Assembly: GCA_016214035.1 (NCBI GenBank)
Contig: JACRPF010000022.1
Coordinates: 62,001 to 126,000 of the forward strand
Length of the DNA stretch: 64,000 bases
Origin: Spirochaetota bacterium
Lineage (GTDB): Bacteria > Spirochaetota > Brachyspiria > Brachyspirales > JACRPF01
Reading direction: 5' to 3'
Position 1 is the first letter of the stretch. Every line of letters begins with the position of its first letter. Shown one piece after another: positions 16,819 through 26,311 of this stretch. The notes under the pieces were generated by a model. The model was not told the DNA's origin. It did not search any database and saw nothing but the letters and a program-made list of their open reading frames with translations. The position numbers were made by a program, and so were the translations under genes.

Positions 16819-17579
16819 AACACGATATCTATGTCGTCAATCTCAGTAAAGGACGCATTGCGCTATTTTCGGTAATTATTATAGCCGCACTGGGTGTATC
16901 ATTTATCGGCGGATATTTTATCGGTACCAAAAAAGGACGTGTTGTCTATACCATGGTGCCCGGAGCAACGGCATCGGTTGCCGCTGAAGCAGATCAGGAG
17001 CGGACAACGTCGACAAAACCCGTCGGTGAATCACATGCGGCGGAAGGCAAAAGCAGGGAAACGAAACACGGCGGCATATTATCCGAGATTGAATCTATCG
17101 ATGCAATCAGCAGAAAAAAACTTGATGATGAATTGTCAAAAGCAGACAAAAAAACAACAGTGAAAACAGCTCCGGAATCGGCGGAGACGGTAGTTTCACA
17201 TGAGGTCTCAGTAAAAAAAACAACGGTTAAAAACGAAACAACAGCGGAAAAAGTAACTACGGAAAAGAAGGCCATCGATTCCGAGGCGCCGGCAAATGCG
17301 GCGGCGGTAAAAAAAGCAGCAGATGCTGGTCCGGGTAAAGGGTATTTCATTCAGATTGCCGTGAGTTCGGAACGTTCCCGGGCTGAGCAGGAAGCGAAAC
17401 GTCTGAAATCATCGTTTCCCAATACGTTTGTCCGCGAGGAAATACAGCGCAGCGGCGTTCATGTATACAAAATAAAGATGGGAAGATTTTCAACGCGCGA
17501 TGCGGCAAACGAAGCGCTTGGAAAACTCAAGAAGTCGTCGCGATATAAAGACAGTTATATATATTTCAGCGAATTCTGA
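16752..17579 (+). CDS. SPOR-domain membrane protein
   Basis: A 275-residue bitopic protein: cytoplasmic N terminus, a membrane segment near residues 36-58, a long Lys/Ala/Thr-rich linker and a C-terminal SPOR domain (about residues 195-274) with GYFIQIAVSSERSRAEQEAKRL and a matching second repeat. SPOR domains bind denuded glycan strands at division sites, so a role in septal peptidoglycan is inferred, in line with murB in the same operon. AGGA precedes the ATG. The 3' end overlaps the convergent histidine-kinase gene by 25 bases. Confidence 0.88.
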   Translation: MPETEHNGPQSESDAGFEKHIVEHDIYVVNLSKGRIALFSVIIIAALGVSFIGGYFIGTKKGRVVYTMVPGATASVAAEADQERTTSTKPVGESHAAEGKSRETKHGGILSEIESIDAISRKKLDDELSKADKKTTVKTAPESAETVVSHEVSVKKTTVKNETTAEKVTTEKKAIDSEAPANAAAVKKAADAGPGKGYFIQIAVSSERSRAEQEAKRLKSSFPNTFVREEIQRSGVHVYKIKMGRFSTRDAANEALGKLKKSSRYKDSYIYFSEF

Positions 17580-19279
17580 GCTGCATTGTCCGTACGAGGT
17601 GCAGAATCTCCGGCAGGCAATGAAAAGTATATGGTAGTACCTTTGCCCGGTGCAGAGTCAGCAGTGATGTGACCGCCATACAGGGAAACAATCTTCCTGC
17701 ACACGGCAAGACCGAGTCCGGTCCCCGAATATGATTTCTTGTCATGCAGTCTTTTGAAAAGTTCGAAAATTGTTTCAGAATATTGCTGTTCAAAACCGAT
17801 TCCATTATCTTTCATTGAAAACCGGTAATGATCATCGACGCATTCCGCATGCAGATGTATTATCGGCTGTGCGGTGCTTCTGAATTTCAGGGCATTCGAG
17901 AGAAGATTCTGCAACAGCTGGCTCATGAGTGTTCTGCTTACATGCAGTGTCGGTAGTTCACTCCGGGTTATCACGGCATTTGTTTCACGGGCAGCGACAC
18001 CGCAGAGCATCACCGACTCATCGAATATTTCGTTCATGGAGATATCGGTATCCTGTGAAGGATCATGTCCGGTGCGCGAATATTTCAGCAGATCGTGGAT
18101 GAGCGCATGCAGTCTGACCGATGCACGCGCGGCTCCGTCGATAAAAGACCGTTCATCGGCGGAAAGTCTGTCGTTGGCACGATGTTTCAGGAGATCAAGA
18201 TAATTCGATATCACGCGCAGCGGTTCGCGAACGTCGTGAGAGATAACCGATGCGAAGAGTGACAGTTCCTCATTTGATTTTTTCAAGGCGGCTTCCATGT
18301 GTGAACGATCACTGATATCGGTGAGTATGATGAGCGAGCCGATAGTCTGTCCGCTCTGTTTCAGGCTGCTTTTAGTCACCATGCAATTTTTTCCGCAGAC
18401 ATTCAATTCGGTGTTTTCAGCGATATGCACCAGTGCGCCGTCAGCGAACGCCGCAAGCGGTTTCGGCAGATGATTCTCTGAAAGATTGAGTAATTGCTCG
18501 GCGCTCGTATTCATTGCCGCAACAGTGCCGTCACGGTCGCAGAGGATGACACCGTCGCTGATCTGCAGAAATAATTCACGCGCCGCCGCCGGGAGCATAT
18601 TAGAAAAAAAGCGATAGCGAACGACCGCGATGAATATAAATCCGGTGATGATGAGCGCAGGAAGAGAGACGAAATGCATCTGCGTATTCATCGAGAAAAG
18701 ATACGGCAGGGCGATATTGAAGATGACGGTGAACAGCACCGCCGGTATAAAACCTATCATGATGAGACGCACCTGTCTGCGCACGATACGGTCGGCGCTT
18801 ACCGCACCGCGTATCAGGCAGTAGATGGTGATAATTGTTATCGGCGTGAACGTGAACGCGGCAACAGTCCACGAAAGAAAACCGCTCAGCGGTGTTATAC
18901 TGATGCTGCCGGCTTCGATACCGCGTACCGCATACGGTGTGGCGGTGCTTATGATGATACCGTACAGCGTTGTGGCAAGGAAGACCCATGAAAATATACG
19001 TCGATGACGCATGCCGATCAGGAGCGAGGTGAAACGGAAAAACGTATACGTTGCCGCCAGTGCGAGTCCCCCGGAGAAACGCATCAGGTGAAGCAATGTA
19101 CCTGTGTTGCCGGTAGAGGACATGTAGAACTCGATAATGCTCCACACGATAGTTACACCGAGAAAACCGAGATATTCCCGTGCGTGAGGACTGCTGCGGT
19201 TATTAAAAAATATGTACAGCCAGAATGCGGTACTGATGATAAATACCGTATACGGTACGAGTCCCGATAGTCTCATCAT
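17555..19279 (-). CDS. Membrane sensor histidine kinase
   Basis: A 574-residue kinase. The first 220 residues hold about seven hydrophobic helices (7TM-type sensor), followed by a PAS domain (about residues 235-330, DGVILCDRDGTVAAMN). The phosphoacceptor motif SHDVREPL places the histidine near residue 348. The ATPase domain has NLLSNALKF, KDNGIGF and GTGLGLAVCRKI. No response regulator adjoins it, so it is an orphan kinase; its signal is unknown. GGAG precedes the ATG. Although next to the isp operon it has its own ribosome site and a 71-base gap. Confidence 0.93.
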   Translation of the reverse strand: MMRLSGLVPYTVFIISTAFWLYIFFNNRSSPHAREYLGFLGVTIVWSIIEFYMSSTGNTGTLLHLMRFSGGLALAATYTFFRFTSLLIGMRHRRIFSWVFLATTLYGIIISTATPYAVRGIEAGSISITPLSGFLSWTVAAFTFTPITIITIYCLIRGAVSADRIVRRQVRLIMIGFIPAVLFTVIFNIALPYLFSMNTQMHFVSLPALIITGFIFIAVVRYRFFSNMLPAAARELFLQISDGVILCDRDGTVAAMNTSAEQLLNLSENHLPKPLAAFADGALVHIAENTELNVCGKNCMVTKSSLKQSGQTIGSLIILTDISDRSHMEAALKKSNEELSLFASVISHDVREPLRVISNYLDLLKHRANDRLSADERSFIDGAARASVRLHALIHDLLKYSRTGHDPSQDTDISMNEIFDESVMLCGVAARETNAVITRSELPTLHVSRTLMSQLLQNLLSNALKFRSTAQPIIHLHAECVDDHYRFSMKDNGIGFEQQYSETIFELFKRLHDKKSYSGTGLGLAVCRKIVSLYGGHITADSAPGKGTTIYFSLPAGDSAPRTDNAAQNSLKYI

Positions 19280-19350
19280 ATCACTGCTCCGTTAACATCC
19301 GGCTGCAATGTATCCGGCAATCACAGCGGGTTTTGTTATCTGTATACCGT

Positions 19351-19830
19351 CTATTTCCTGATGCTCACCATGGCTATGACGGCTACACCGGCACCGGCGC
19401 CCACATCATCCATACCTTCATTGGATTTTGCTTTCACCGTGACCTGCGCGCTGTCCACACCGAATGCCGCGGCGATATTCGTGCGCATGGCGGCTATGTG
19501 CTCCCGCAGTTTCGGTCGTTCGCAGATGATCGTCGCATCGGCATTGTTGAGCTCATAGCCTTTTGTTCTCATTATGGTAACCGCGTGCGCAAGCAATTTC
19601 AGCGATGCTATATTTTTGTATCCCGGATCAGTATCGGGAAAATGCGTGCCGATGTCGCTTTCACCGAGAGCACCGAACAGCGCGTCGATAAGCGCATGAA
19701 TCAGCGCGTCGGCATCGGAATGTCCTTGAAGTCCGCGGTCGTTGGGGATCGTCACACCGCCGAGTATGAACGGTCTACCCGCCGCAAAACGATGCGAATC
19801 ATATCCCGTGCCTACCCTGAATGCGTTCAC
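19351..19830 (-). CDS. ispF: 2-C-methyl-D-erythritol 2,4-cyclodiphosphate synthase
   Basis: IspF cyclises CDP-methylerythritol phosphate in the MEP isoprenoid pathway. The 159-residue protein has the metal site GYDSHRF and the signatures GLQGHSDADALIHALIDALFGA, DIGTHFPDTDPGYKN and KAKSNEGMDDVG. The start is GTG, one base after the terC stop. It closes the ispD-terC-ispF operon. Confidence 0.96.
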   Translation of the reverse strand: MNAFRVGTGYDSHRFAAGRPFILGGVTIPNDRGLQGHSDADALIHALIDALFGALGESDIGTHFPDTDPGYKNIASLKLLAHAVTIMRTKGYELNNADATIICERPKLREHIAAMRTNIAAAFGVDSAQVTVKAKSNEGMDDVGAGAGVAVIAMVSIRK

Positions 19831-19831
19831 A

Positions 19832-20806
19832 TCAGTCCCGCTTCATCGCATTTTCATCTTTGGTCTCGTCTTTTTCCTTAAAGATCACAGAACATATGAT
19901 GGAAACAGCAAGCGTGGCGCCGATGACTGCGAGTGATACCCATGAGTTATCCTTGAACCACACCTCGATGGGATGATAGATGCCCGCAAGCATTTTCACA
20001 CCGATGAAAAAGAGAATGAAACTTACACCGTGTTTCAGATAGCGGAAAAAAACCATAATGCCCTTGATGGCAAAAAAGAGCGACACGAGTCCGAGCAGCG
20101 AAAACACATTTGATGTGATGACGATGAACGGGTCACGGGTGATGCCCATGATTGCCGGTATTGAATCTATTGCGAACATGACGTCAGTGCTGCCGATGAG
20201 AATGATTACCAGGAACAGCGAGGTTACATGCAGTATGCCGTTCTTTTTCGTGAAAAGTTTTGATGTTTCCTTGTCATGGTCGACGGGAAATATTTTTGAC
20301 GCCATACGGAAAAGAACATTTTTTTCAGGATGTACTTCTTCATCATGGTCGGTAAATGCCATTTTATACGCGGTCCACAGCAGGAGCACGCCGAATACAT
20401 ACAGTATCCAATGGAAGCGCTCGATCAGTGCTATGCCAAAGAGTATGAACACGAGTCTGAACAGAATAGACAGCAGAATACCTATTTTCATTATTTTCGG
20501 TTGATGCTTGGGATTAACTCCCATGATAGTGAAGATCATGATGAAGACGAACAGATTATCAACCGACAGGGATTTTTCAGTAAGAAACCCGGCGATATAT
20601 AAAGGCGCTTTGGCGTGGCCGTCGGGATACCAGAGATAAATTGCCAGCCCGTAGACAAGCGCCGTGGCAATCCATATTCCCGTCCACAGGAGTGATGTTT
20701 TTACATCAATGGTGTGCGCATTGCGCGCGTTTACCATGATGTCTATGAAAAAAACTATGATAAATACGACGATAAACGAGATCCAGAACAAGAGTTCGAT
20801 GTTCAT
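19832..20806 (-). CDS. TerC-family membrane protein
   Basis: A 324-residue inner-membrane protein with about nine hydrophobic helices and the TerC/Alx signatures FLTEKSLSVDNLFVF and GSTDVMFAIDSIPAI, which contain the acidic metal-coordinating residues. Family members export manganese or protect against metal and tellurite stress. It sits between ispD and ispF, overlapping ispD by ATGA, an unusual insertion into an isoprenoid operon; whether it has any functional link is unknown. Confidence 0.9.
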   Translation of the reverse strand: MNIELLFWISFIVVFIIVFFIDIMVNARNAHTIDVKTSLLWTGIWIATALVYGLAIYLWYPDGHAKAPLYIAGFLTEKSLSVDNLFVFIMIFTIMGVNPKHQPKIMKIGILLSILFRLVFILFGIALIERFHWILYVFGVLLLWTAYKMAFTDHDEEVHPEKNVLFRMASKIFPVDHDKETSKLFTKKNGILHVTSLFLVIILIGSTDVMFAIDSIPAIMGITRDPFIVITSNVFSLLGLVSLFFAIKGIMVFFRYLKHGVSFILFFIGVKMLAGIYHPIEVWFKDNSWVSLAVIGATLAVSIICSVIFKEKDETKDENAMKRD

Positions 20807-21501
20807 AGTGATGTTTCCTTATGCATGTGCAGCAGTGTTGCGTAAATATCGATATCCTCTTCACGAGTGATTTTTATGTTATACGGATTTCCTTCAACGA
20901 TATGCACCGTGCCTTCATAGCGGCTGTAGATGGCGGCATCATCGGTGGCAAAAGAACGAGCATCGTCGGCGAAATAACGCATGAGTGCCCGGCGGTATTT
21001 CTGATATGAAAAGGCCTGCGGCGTGAGCGCGCGGTATATGCAGGTACGGTCCGGTGAATCTATAATTTTATTGTCGGTGACTACCTTTATCGTATCGGTC
21101 ACCGGTGACGCCAGTATAGCCGCATCGTGCGTTATAACAGTATCGGCAAGATTCTCAAGATCGGCCGTGGCGATAAGCGGGCGCACGCCGTCATGAATGA
21201 ACACATAGTCGGGTTTATATGCAGCAAGAGCCTCCATGCCGTTGAGAACTGAATCGCATCGCGCTGCACCGCCGGCGACAACAGGCGCATCATGTCCGTT
21301 GATAGCGAGCATTTCCCTGACCGCATCAATCTCCCCTTCCGGCGCGACAACAATAATAGCAGCGAACGGGAATTTGCTTACGGCACGAAATGTGTGAATG
21401 AATAACGGAACATCATCGATGGTGAAATATTGCTTTTTGACAGGCAAATGTGCCCGTGTCGACCGTCCGCCGATAAGCAGTATCATTCCATGTGTCGGCA
21501 T
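20803..21501 (-). CDS. ispD: 2-C-methyl-D-erythritol 4-phosphate cytidylyltransferase
   Basis: IspD transfers CMP to methylerythritol phosphate. The 232-residue protein keeps ARCDSVLNGM, VFIHDGVRPLI, ASPVTDTIKVV, YRALTPQAF and NIKITREEDI. The nucleotide-binding loop is atypical, reading IGGRSTRAHLPVKKQ instead of the usual AAGxGxRMxxxxPKQ; the key Arg and the last Lys remain. The start at 21501 is chosen because GAGGAA precedes it and a TTGACA-16-TACAAT promoter covers the earlier ATG at 21531. Confidence 0.9.
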   Translation of the reverse strand: MPTHGMILLIGGRSTRAHLPVKKQYFTIDDVPLFIHTFRAVSKFPFAAIIVVAPEGEIDAVREMLAINGHDAPVVAGGAARCDSVLNGMEALAAYKPDYVFIHDGVRPLIATADLENLADTVITHDAAILASPVTDTIKVVTDNKIIDSPDRTCIYRALTPQAFSYQKYRRALMRYFADDARSFATDDAAIYSRYEGTVHIVEGNPYNIKITREEDIDIYATLLHMHKETSL

Positions 21502-21522
21502 TGCTGTTTCCTCAGACACCGG

Positions 21523-21550
21523 ATTGTACATAATGAATTGGAATTGTCAA
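21523..21550 (-). promoter_or_regulatory. Predicted promoter of the ispD operon
   Basis: TTGACA (21545-21550) and TACAAT (21523-21528) on the minus strand, 16 bases apart. Confidence 0.7.
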
Positions 21551-21559
21551 TCAAAAACC

Positions 21560-21587
21560 TTGCATTTTACGTGCCGTAGAGTATTAT
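21560..21587 (+). promoter_or_regulatory. Predicted promoter of the metG operon
   Basis: TTGCAT (21560-21565) and TATTAT (21582-21587), 16 bases apart, divergent from and adjacent to the ispD promoter. Confidence 0.5.
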
Positions 21588-21626
21588 TGTTTCAGCTTTT
21601 GGCCGAACATCAAAGGAAATTCCCGC

Positions 21627-23576
21627 ATGAAGAAAACGTTTTATATCACAACACCGATCTATTACCCGTCGAATTATCTGCACGTTGGTCATTGCTACAC
21701 CACCGTGGCCGCGGATGTGATGGCACGCTACAAACGGCTCCAGGGGTATGACGTTTTTTTTCTCACCGGCACCGACGAACACGGCGAGAAGATAGCGCGC
21801 AAGGCCGCCGAAAACGGGATTACGCCGAAAGAACATGTTGATAAAATTATCGCCTGGATCAAGGAACTGTGGAAGCGGCTGAATATTTCATATGATAAAT
21901 TCATACGGACGACCGATGAATATCATGAACAGGCGGTGTCAAAAATATTTCAAAAGCTATATGATCAGGGGGATATTTATAAGGGATCATACGAAGGTCT
22001 CTATTGCGTTTCCGATGAGGCATATTTCACCGAGTCGCAGGCGGTGAAGCGCGACGGTAAATTCTACTGCCCCACCGACGATTGCGGCCGCGAGCTTGAG
22101 AAGCGCACCGAAGAGGCATATTTTCTCCGTCTTTCAAAATATGCCGACTGGCTGATGAAATATTTTGAAGAACATCCGGATTTTCTTGAACCGCGTGAAC
22201 GTGTGAACGAGATGGTCAACAATTTTCTGAAACCCGGCCTGGAGGATCTGGCGGTATCGCGTACCAATCTGTCCTGGGGTATTCCGGTGCCGTTTGACAG
22301 CAAGCACACCATTTATGTGTGGATAGATGCGCTGTCGAATTATATAACCGCGCTCGGCTATAATTCATCGGACGATACGCTGTACAAAAAATTCTGGCCC
22401 GCGGATGCGCATCTGATGGCCAAAGAGATTGTTCGTTTTCATTCAATAATCTGGCCCATCACGCTTCATATGCTGGGCGTACCGCTTCCGAAAAAGATCT
22501 ACGGCCACGGCTGGATACTTTTTGAAGGCGGCAAGATGGCGAAAAGCAAAGGCAATGTGGTGGACCCCAACACGCTTGCTGACCGGTACGGTGTTGATGC
22601 CATACGCTATTATCTCATGCGCGAAATGACGTTCGGTTACGATGGGCACTACACGCAGGAAGCATTTTTAAAACGCCTGAACGCCGACCTTGCGAACGAT
22701 TTGGGAAATCTCTGGCACCGTACGATGACGGTACTGAACACTTTCGGCTGCGCGCTGCCGGGATATAATGCCGCAGCGTGCGGTGAAAAAGAAAATGATT
22801 TGAAGCACAAAGCGCTTTCATTGTCAGGGAAAGTTGAAACTGCGCTTGATGCATACCGCTATACCGATGCGCTTATCGCCGTATGGGATTTAATCGGTGA
22901 TGCCAACAGGTACATCGACGCGCGTGCGCCGTGGAAACTCGCGAAAGATGAAACGAAACGGGATGAACTTGCCGCGGTACTTGTGACCGCATGCGAGACA
23001 CTGCGTATTGTGGCTACCGTTCTTTCACCGTTTCTTATCGATACCGCCAAGGCGATGTGTTCACGTATGCATTATACGCCTGCCTGGGATGACACGAAGC
23101 GCTGGGATGTTCTTCCCGCGGGGACGGTGGTCGATCGCGGTGAACCGTTGTTTCAGCGTGTTGACATTGCCAAGGAACTGGCTATCGACGGTAAAACTCC
23201 CGAAGAACCGAAGAAAAAGGAGAAAGCGCCGCAGAACAACACGGCCGTTACCGAAGGCGCGATCACCTATGACGATTTCAAAAAGCTCGAGATAATCATC
23301 GCGAAAGTGGTGGCGGCTGAACGCGTTGAGGGTTCAGAAAAGCTCATCAAGATGACACTCAATATCGGTAAAGAAGAGCGAACGGTTGTGGGCGGCCTCT
23401 TTCCGCACTATACACCGGAAACACTTATCGGTAAAAAGATAACCTATCTTGCCAATCTTGCGCCGAGAAAACTGATGGGTGTCACTTCTCAGGGTATGGT
23501 GCTTGCCGCATCGGGTGAAATTCTATCGGTACTAACACCGGAAAAAGACATGCCTGAGGGCACGCGGGTCAGCTGA
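21627..23576 (+). CDS. metG: Methionyl-tRNA synthetase with C-terminal tRNA-binding domain
   Basis: The 649-residue enzyme charges tRNA-Met. The class I HIGH motif appears as HVGH near residue 17 and KMSKS as KMAKS near residue 305. A zinc-knuckle-like insertion contains YCPTDDCGRELE. The last 105 residues are a Trbp111/EMAP-like tRNA-binding domain (FKKLEIIIAKVVAAE, LANLAPRKLMGVTSQGMVLAA), joined by a Lys/Pro-rich linker. AAAGGAAA precedes the ATG. Its stop overlaps the next start (TGATG). Confidence 0.97.
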   Translation: MKKTFYITTPIYYPSNYLHVGHCYTTVAADVMARYKRLQGYDVFFLTGTDEHGEKIARKAAENGITPKEHVDKIIAWIKELWKRLNISYDKFIRTTDEYHEQAVSKIFQKLYDQGDIYKGSYEGLYCVSDEAYFTESQAVKRDGKFYCPTDDCGRELEKRTEEAYFLRLSKYADWLMKYFEEHPDFLEPRERVNEMVNNFLKPGLEDLAVSRTNLSWGIPVPFDSKHTIYVWIDALSNYITALGYNSSDDTLYKKFWPADAHLMAKEIVRFHSIIWPITLHMLGVPLPKKIYGHGWILFEGGKMAKSKGNVVDPNTLADRYGVDAIRYYLMREMTFGYDGHYTQEAFLKRLNADLANDLGNLWHRTMTVLNTFGCALPGYNAAACGEKENDLKHKALSLSGKVETALDAYRYTDALIAVWDLIGDANRYIDARAPWKLAKDETKRDELAAVLVTACETLRIVATVLSPFLIDTAKAMCSRMHYTPAWDDTKRWDVLPAGTVVDRGEPLFQRVDIAKELAIDGKTPEEPKKKEKAPQNNTAVTEGAITYDDFKKLEIIIAKVVAAERVEGSEKLIKMTLNIGKEERTVVGGLFPHYTPETLIGKKITYLANLAPRKLMGVTSQGMVLAASGEILSVLTPEKDMPEGTRVS

Positions 23577-24349
23577 TGAAAATTGTATTGCTGATGCTGG
23601 CGTTGTTCGGCACGCTTGCCGCATATACTCCCCCGCCCCGGGCGCTGGTAACGGTCACCGGTCTCATTGAGAAGAACGGGGAACCGTTTGACAATATACT
23701 GATAACATTCGGCGATGCGTATTATCAGCGCATGGACTGGCGCTCACCGAAACTGCTCCTTGAGAATATTCCCGCGGGAATATATTCATATACGGTATAT
23801 ATCGCCGATTCAGTGCGCGGCAATTATATGTTCAGCGGAAGGCAGATCGATCTGCGTACCTCGGCGCTGCTGCCGGCGCTCGACTTCAGCGATAAACGTG
23901 CGGTGCGCGAAAATAATCCCATACCGTGCGACCAGGGTAAGCCGTACAGCATTGAACTGATACGGTTCAATCTCGATGACGATAATCTGCGCAACATCAA
24001 GTTGGAAAAATCATTTTTGATGTTCGGCGGCAGCGACTGGCAGAAGGACATCGACGAGAACATGCAGTGGATAGTGGAACGATACGGGAAATACCCCAAA
24101 TACAGTAATTATGTTCTGGTCGAGGGATATGCTACTACCAACGAATGCGGCGGTGATGCAAAGAAGCAGTTGGCACTTTCGGTGTCCCGCGCGAAGCATG
24201 TGGTGAATTATATCACCGAGAATTATCAGATCGATCACAGCCGTTTTCTGGTATTCGGACGCGGGGGCGGTTTCGTTAAGAACATCATGAACCCCGTTGA
24301 CGGCGAGAACCGTCGTGTTGTCATTACCTATGATATCATGTATCGATAG
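23576..24349 (+). CDS. OmpA-like C-terminal domain protein
   Basis: A 257-residue exported protein with an N-terminal signal sequence (about residues 1-16). Residues 30-115 form a beta-rich domain of unknown type. The C-terminal 110 residues resemble the OmpA peptidoglycan-binding fold: VEGYATTNECGG, LSVSRAKHVVNYI, and GENRRVVI near the end. It would anchor to peptidoglycan in the periplasm. It overlaps metG by one base and lies 15 bases before tsaD, suggesting co-transcription. Confidence 0.8.
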   Translation: MKIVLLMLALFGTLAAYTPPPRALVTVTGLIEKNGEPFDNILITFGDAYYQRMDWRSPKLLLENIPAGIYSYTVYIADSVRGNYMFSGRQIDLRTSALLPALDFSDKRAVRENNPIPCDQGKPYSIELIRFNLDDDNLRNIKLEKSFLMFGGSDWQKDIDENMQWIVERYGKYPKYSNYVLVEGYATTNECGGDAKKQLALSVSRAKHVVNYITENYQIDHSRFLVFGRGGGFVKNIMNPVDGENRRVVITYDIMYR

Positions 24350-24364
24350 CGCGGGTCTGTCCAT

Positions 24365-25357
24365 ATGAAAATACTCGGCATTGATACTTCATGCGATGAC
24401 ACGTCGGTAGCCGTTGTTGAAAACGGCAATCGCGTGCTTTCGTCGCTTTTGAGCTCGCAGGTGGATGTGCACCGGATATTCAGCGGTGTGGTGCCGGAGA
24501 TAGCCGCGCGTAAGCATCTTGAAGCCATCATAGCACTTGTCGACGAAGCGCTCCGGGAATCACAAACGGCGCTTTCTGATATCGACGCTATCGCCGTTAC
24601 GAACCGTCCCGGGCTTGTGGGTTCGCTTCTCGTCGGCGTAGGCGCCGCCAAAGGCCTCTCGGTCGCCGCGGATAAACCGGTAATCGCCGTCGATCACATC
24701 GCAGCGCACATCTATTCGGTGCATCTGACCAACGAGATACCGTTTCCGTACATAGGACTTATCGTATCCGGCGGGCACACGCTTATCGTCCGCGTGAACG
24801 CGCATAATGATTATACGGTCATCGGCACAACGCTTGACGACGCCGTGGGCGAGGCGTACGACAAGATAGCGAAACACCTCGGTCTCGGCTATCCCGGGGG
24901 ACCCATTATCGACAAACTTGCAGCCTCCGGTGATGCGAATGCGATAAAATATCCCCGTGCGATGCTCTCCGGCGACGACCGTTATAACTTTTCATTCAGC
25001 GGATTGAAAACCGCGGTGGTGTATCAGACACCGCAGTGTATTCGTAAAGGCGAGAACGCGAGCATGGAGAATATCGCCGCGGCATTTCAGGAAAGCGCCG
25101 TGAGCGTGCTCTATGACAAGACACTCCGGTATTCGCGCGACAGCGGCATCAGCAATGTCACGGTGTCGGGCGGTGTGGCATGCAACAGTTATCTCAGGAA
25201 AAAGTTTTCCGAAAGCCGCGACTTTAAAGCGTATATTCCCGAACGGAAATACACCACCGATAATGCGGCCATGGTGGGCGGCCTTGGATTTCATGTGAAA
25301 GAAAAGAATGACGACAGGAATATCAGCTGTTTCTCGCGGGTAATATCCCGCAGATAG
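24365..25357 (+). CDS. tsaD: tRNA N6-threonylcarbamoyladenosine transferase
   Basis: TsaD (Kae1/Gcp family) transfers the threonylcarbamoyl group to A37 of ANN-reading tRNAs. The 330-residue protein has ILGIDTSCDDTSVAVV, the metal-binding VDHIAAH (near residue 111), IVSGGHT, DDAVGEAYDK and GGVACNSYLR. Length fits. No clear ribosome site precedes the ATG; it probably depends on the upstream metG transcript. Confidence 0.95.
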   Translation: MKILGIDTSCDDTSVAVVENGNRVLSSLLSSQVDVHRIFSGVVPEIAARKHLEAIIALVDEALRESQTALSDIDAIAVTNRPGLVGSLLVGVGAAKGLSVAADKPVIAVDHIAAHIYSVHLTNEIPFPYIGLIVSGGHTLIVRVNAHNDYTVIGTTLDDAVGEAYDKIAKHLGLGYPGGPIIDKLAASGDANAIKYPRAMLSGDDRYNFSFSGLKTAVVYQTPQCIRKGENASMENIAAAFQESAVSVLYDKTLRYSRDSGISNVTVSGGVACNSYLRKKFSESRDFKAYIPERKYTTDNAAMVGGLGFHVKEKNDDRNISCFSRVISRR

Positions 25358-25711
25358 GATTAGTATTTCATTTTTTCTTAAAATCCAGCTCATTGAGAAC
25401 AATAATCTCACGCGAATAGGGATATTTCTGTTATTATTATAATTTTTTAGTAATAATTTTTTAAAATAGTGTATTTTATTGCTAATAATTATGAAAAATA
25501 AGTGAATAAATGACTTGCAGTGATGTTGCAGAAGCAATATAATTCAATTTCTGATAATAAAAATGATATTCGGTGTAATTATGGTTAAATTATGATAATA
25601 AATTATAATTAATGTCGTCTTAGTACAAATTTTGAATGATTTTCGTTACATAATCGGATAAAGATCAGGAATTATACCGATTTTCCGATAAAAAAGTCTT
25701 TTGGAGTACAT
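25358..25711. other. AT-rich non-coding gap
   Basis: No gene is supported in these 354 bases, which are strongly A/T rich with TAATAATT-type runs. A TTGCAG-17-TATAAT promoter can be seen at 25515-25543. No hairpin with a T-run, DnaA box or tRNA was recognised. Confidence 0.6.
25515..25543 (+). promoter_or_regulatory. Possible promoter of the methyltransferase operon
   Basis: TTGCAG (25515-25520) and TATAAT (25538-25543), 17 bases apart; it would leave a leader of about 160 bases before 25712. Confidence 0.35.
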
Positions 25712-26311
25712 ATGTTCAATGAAATATCATCTGAAATGAAAGCAAGAATGCATTTTCTTGAGCAGATAGATGCATCTGACAGAAAAGACGGCACTGATCG
25801 GATGAACCGGCTGAGACAGATACCGCCAGAGACTGGAAAGTTCATCGCATTGATGGCATCACAGTGTCCGCGTGGTGATATTGTCGAAATTGGCACCAGT
25901 GCGGGTTATTCAACAATGTGGTTGTCGCTTGCGGCGAAAGAATTACAGACGAAAGTTCGCACATTTGAACTCCTGCCTGAAAAAGCTGCATTGGCACGTG
26001 AAACATTCATTCTTTCGGGTATTGAATCGCTGGTGGTACTTACCGAAGGGGACGCGCTCATGCATCTTTCAGCGCTTGATGATATTGCATTCTGTTTTAT
26101 TGACTGCGAAAAGGCAATGTACGAAGCATGCTGGAATATTGTGGCGGATAAAATACTGCCGCGGGGAGTGCTTATCGCCGATAATGCGATAAATCATTAT
26201 GATGCACTGCAGTCGATGATAGAAAAAGTTATGGCGGATGATAGGTTTGACAGCATAATAGTGCCCATCGGCAAGGGCGAACTCGTATGCAGGAGAAAAA
26301 TGAGCGTATGA
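25712..26311 (+). CDS. SAM-dependent O-methyltransferase family protein
   Basis: A 199-residue class I methyltransferase of the catechol/caffeoyl-CoA O-methyltransferase-like group. Motif I is IVEIGTSAGYSTMWL (residues 56-70), followed by an acidic FELLPEKAALA and a metal-site-like FIDCEKAMY and IADNAINH. Substrate unknown. TTGGAG precedes the ATG. It overlaps the HIT gene by ATGA. Confidence 0.85.
   Translation: MFNEISSEMKARMHFLEQIDASDRKDGTDRMNRLRQIPPETGKFIALMASQCPRGDIVEIGTSAGYSTMWLSLAAKELQTKVRTFELLPEKAALARETFILSGIESLVVLTEGDALMHLSALDDIAFCFIDCEKAMYEACWNIVADKILPRGVLIADNAINHYDALQSMIEKVMADDRFDSIIVPIGKGELVCRRKMSV

Noticed and set aside
25991-26006. A third parS-like sequence (GGCACGTGAAACAT region)
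   Set aside because: Only about 12 of 16 positions match, the left half is wrong, and it lies within the methyltransferase coding sequence.
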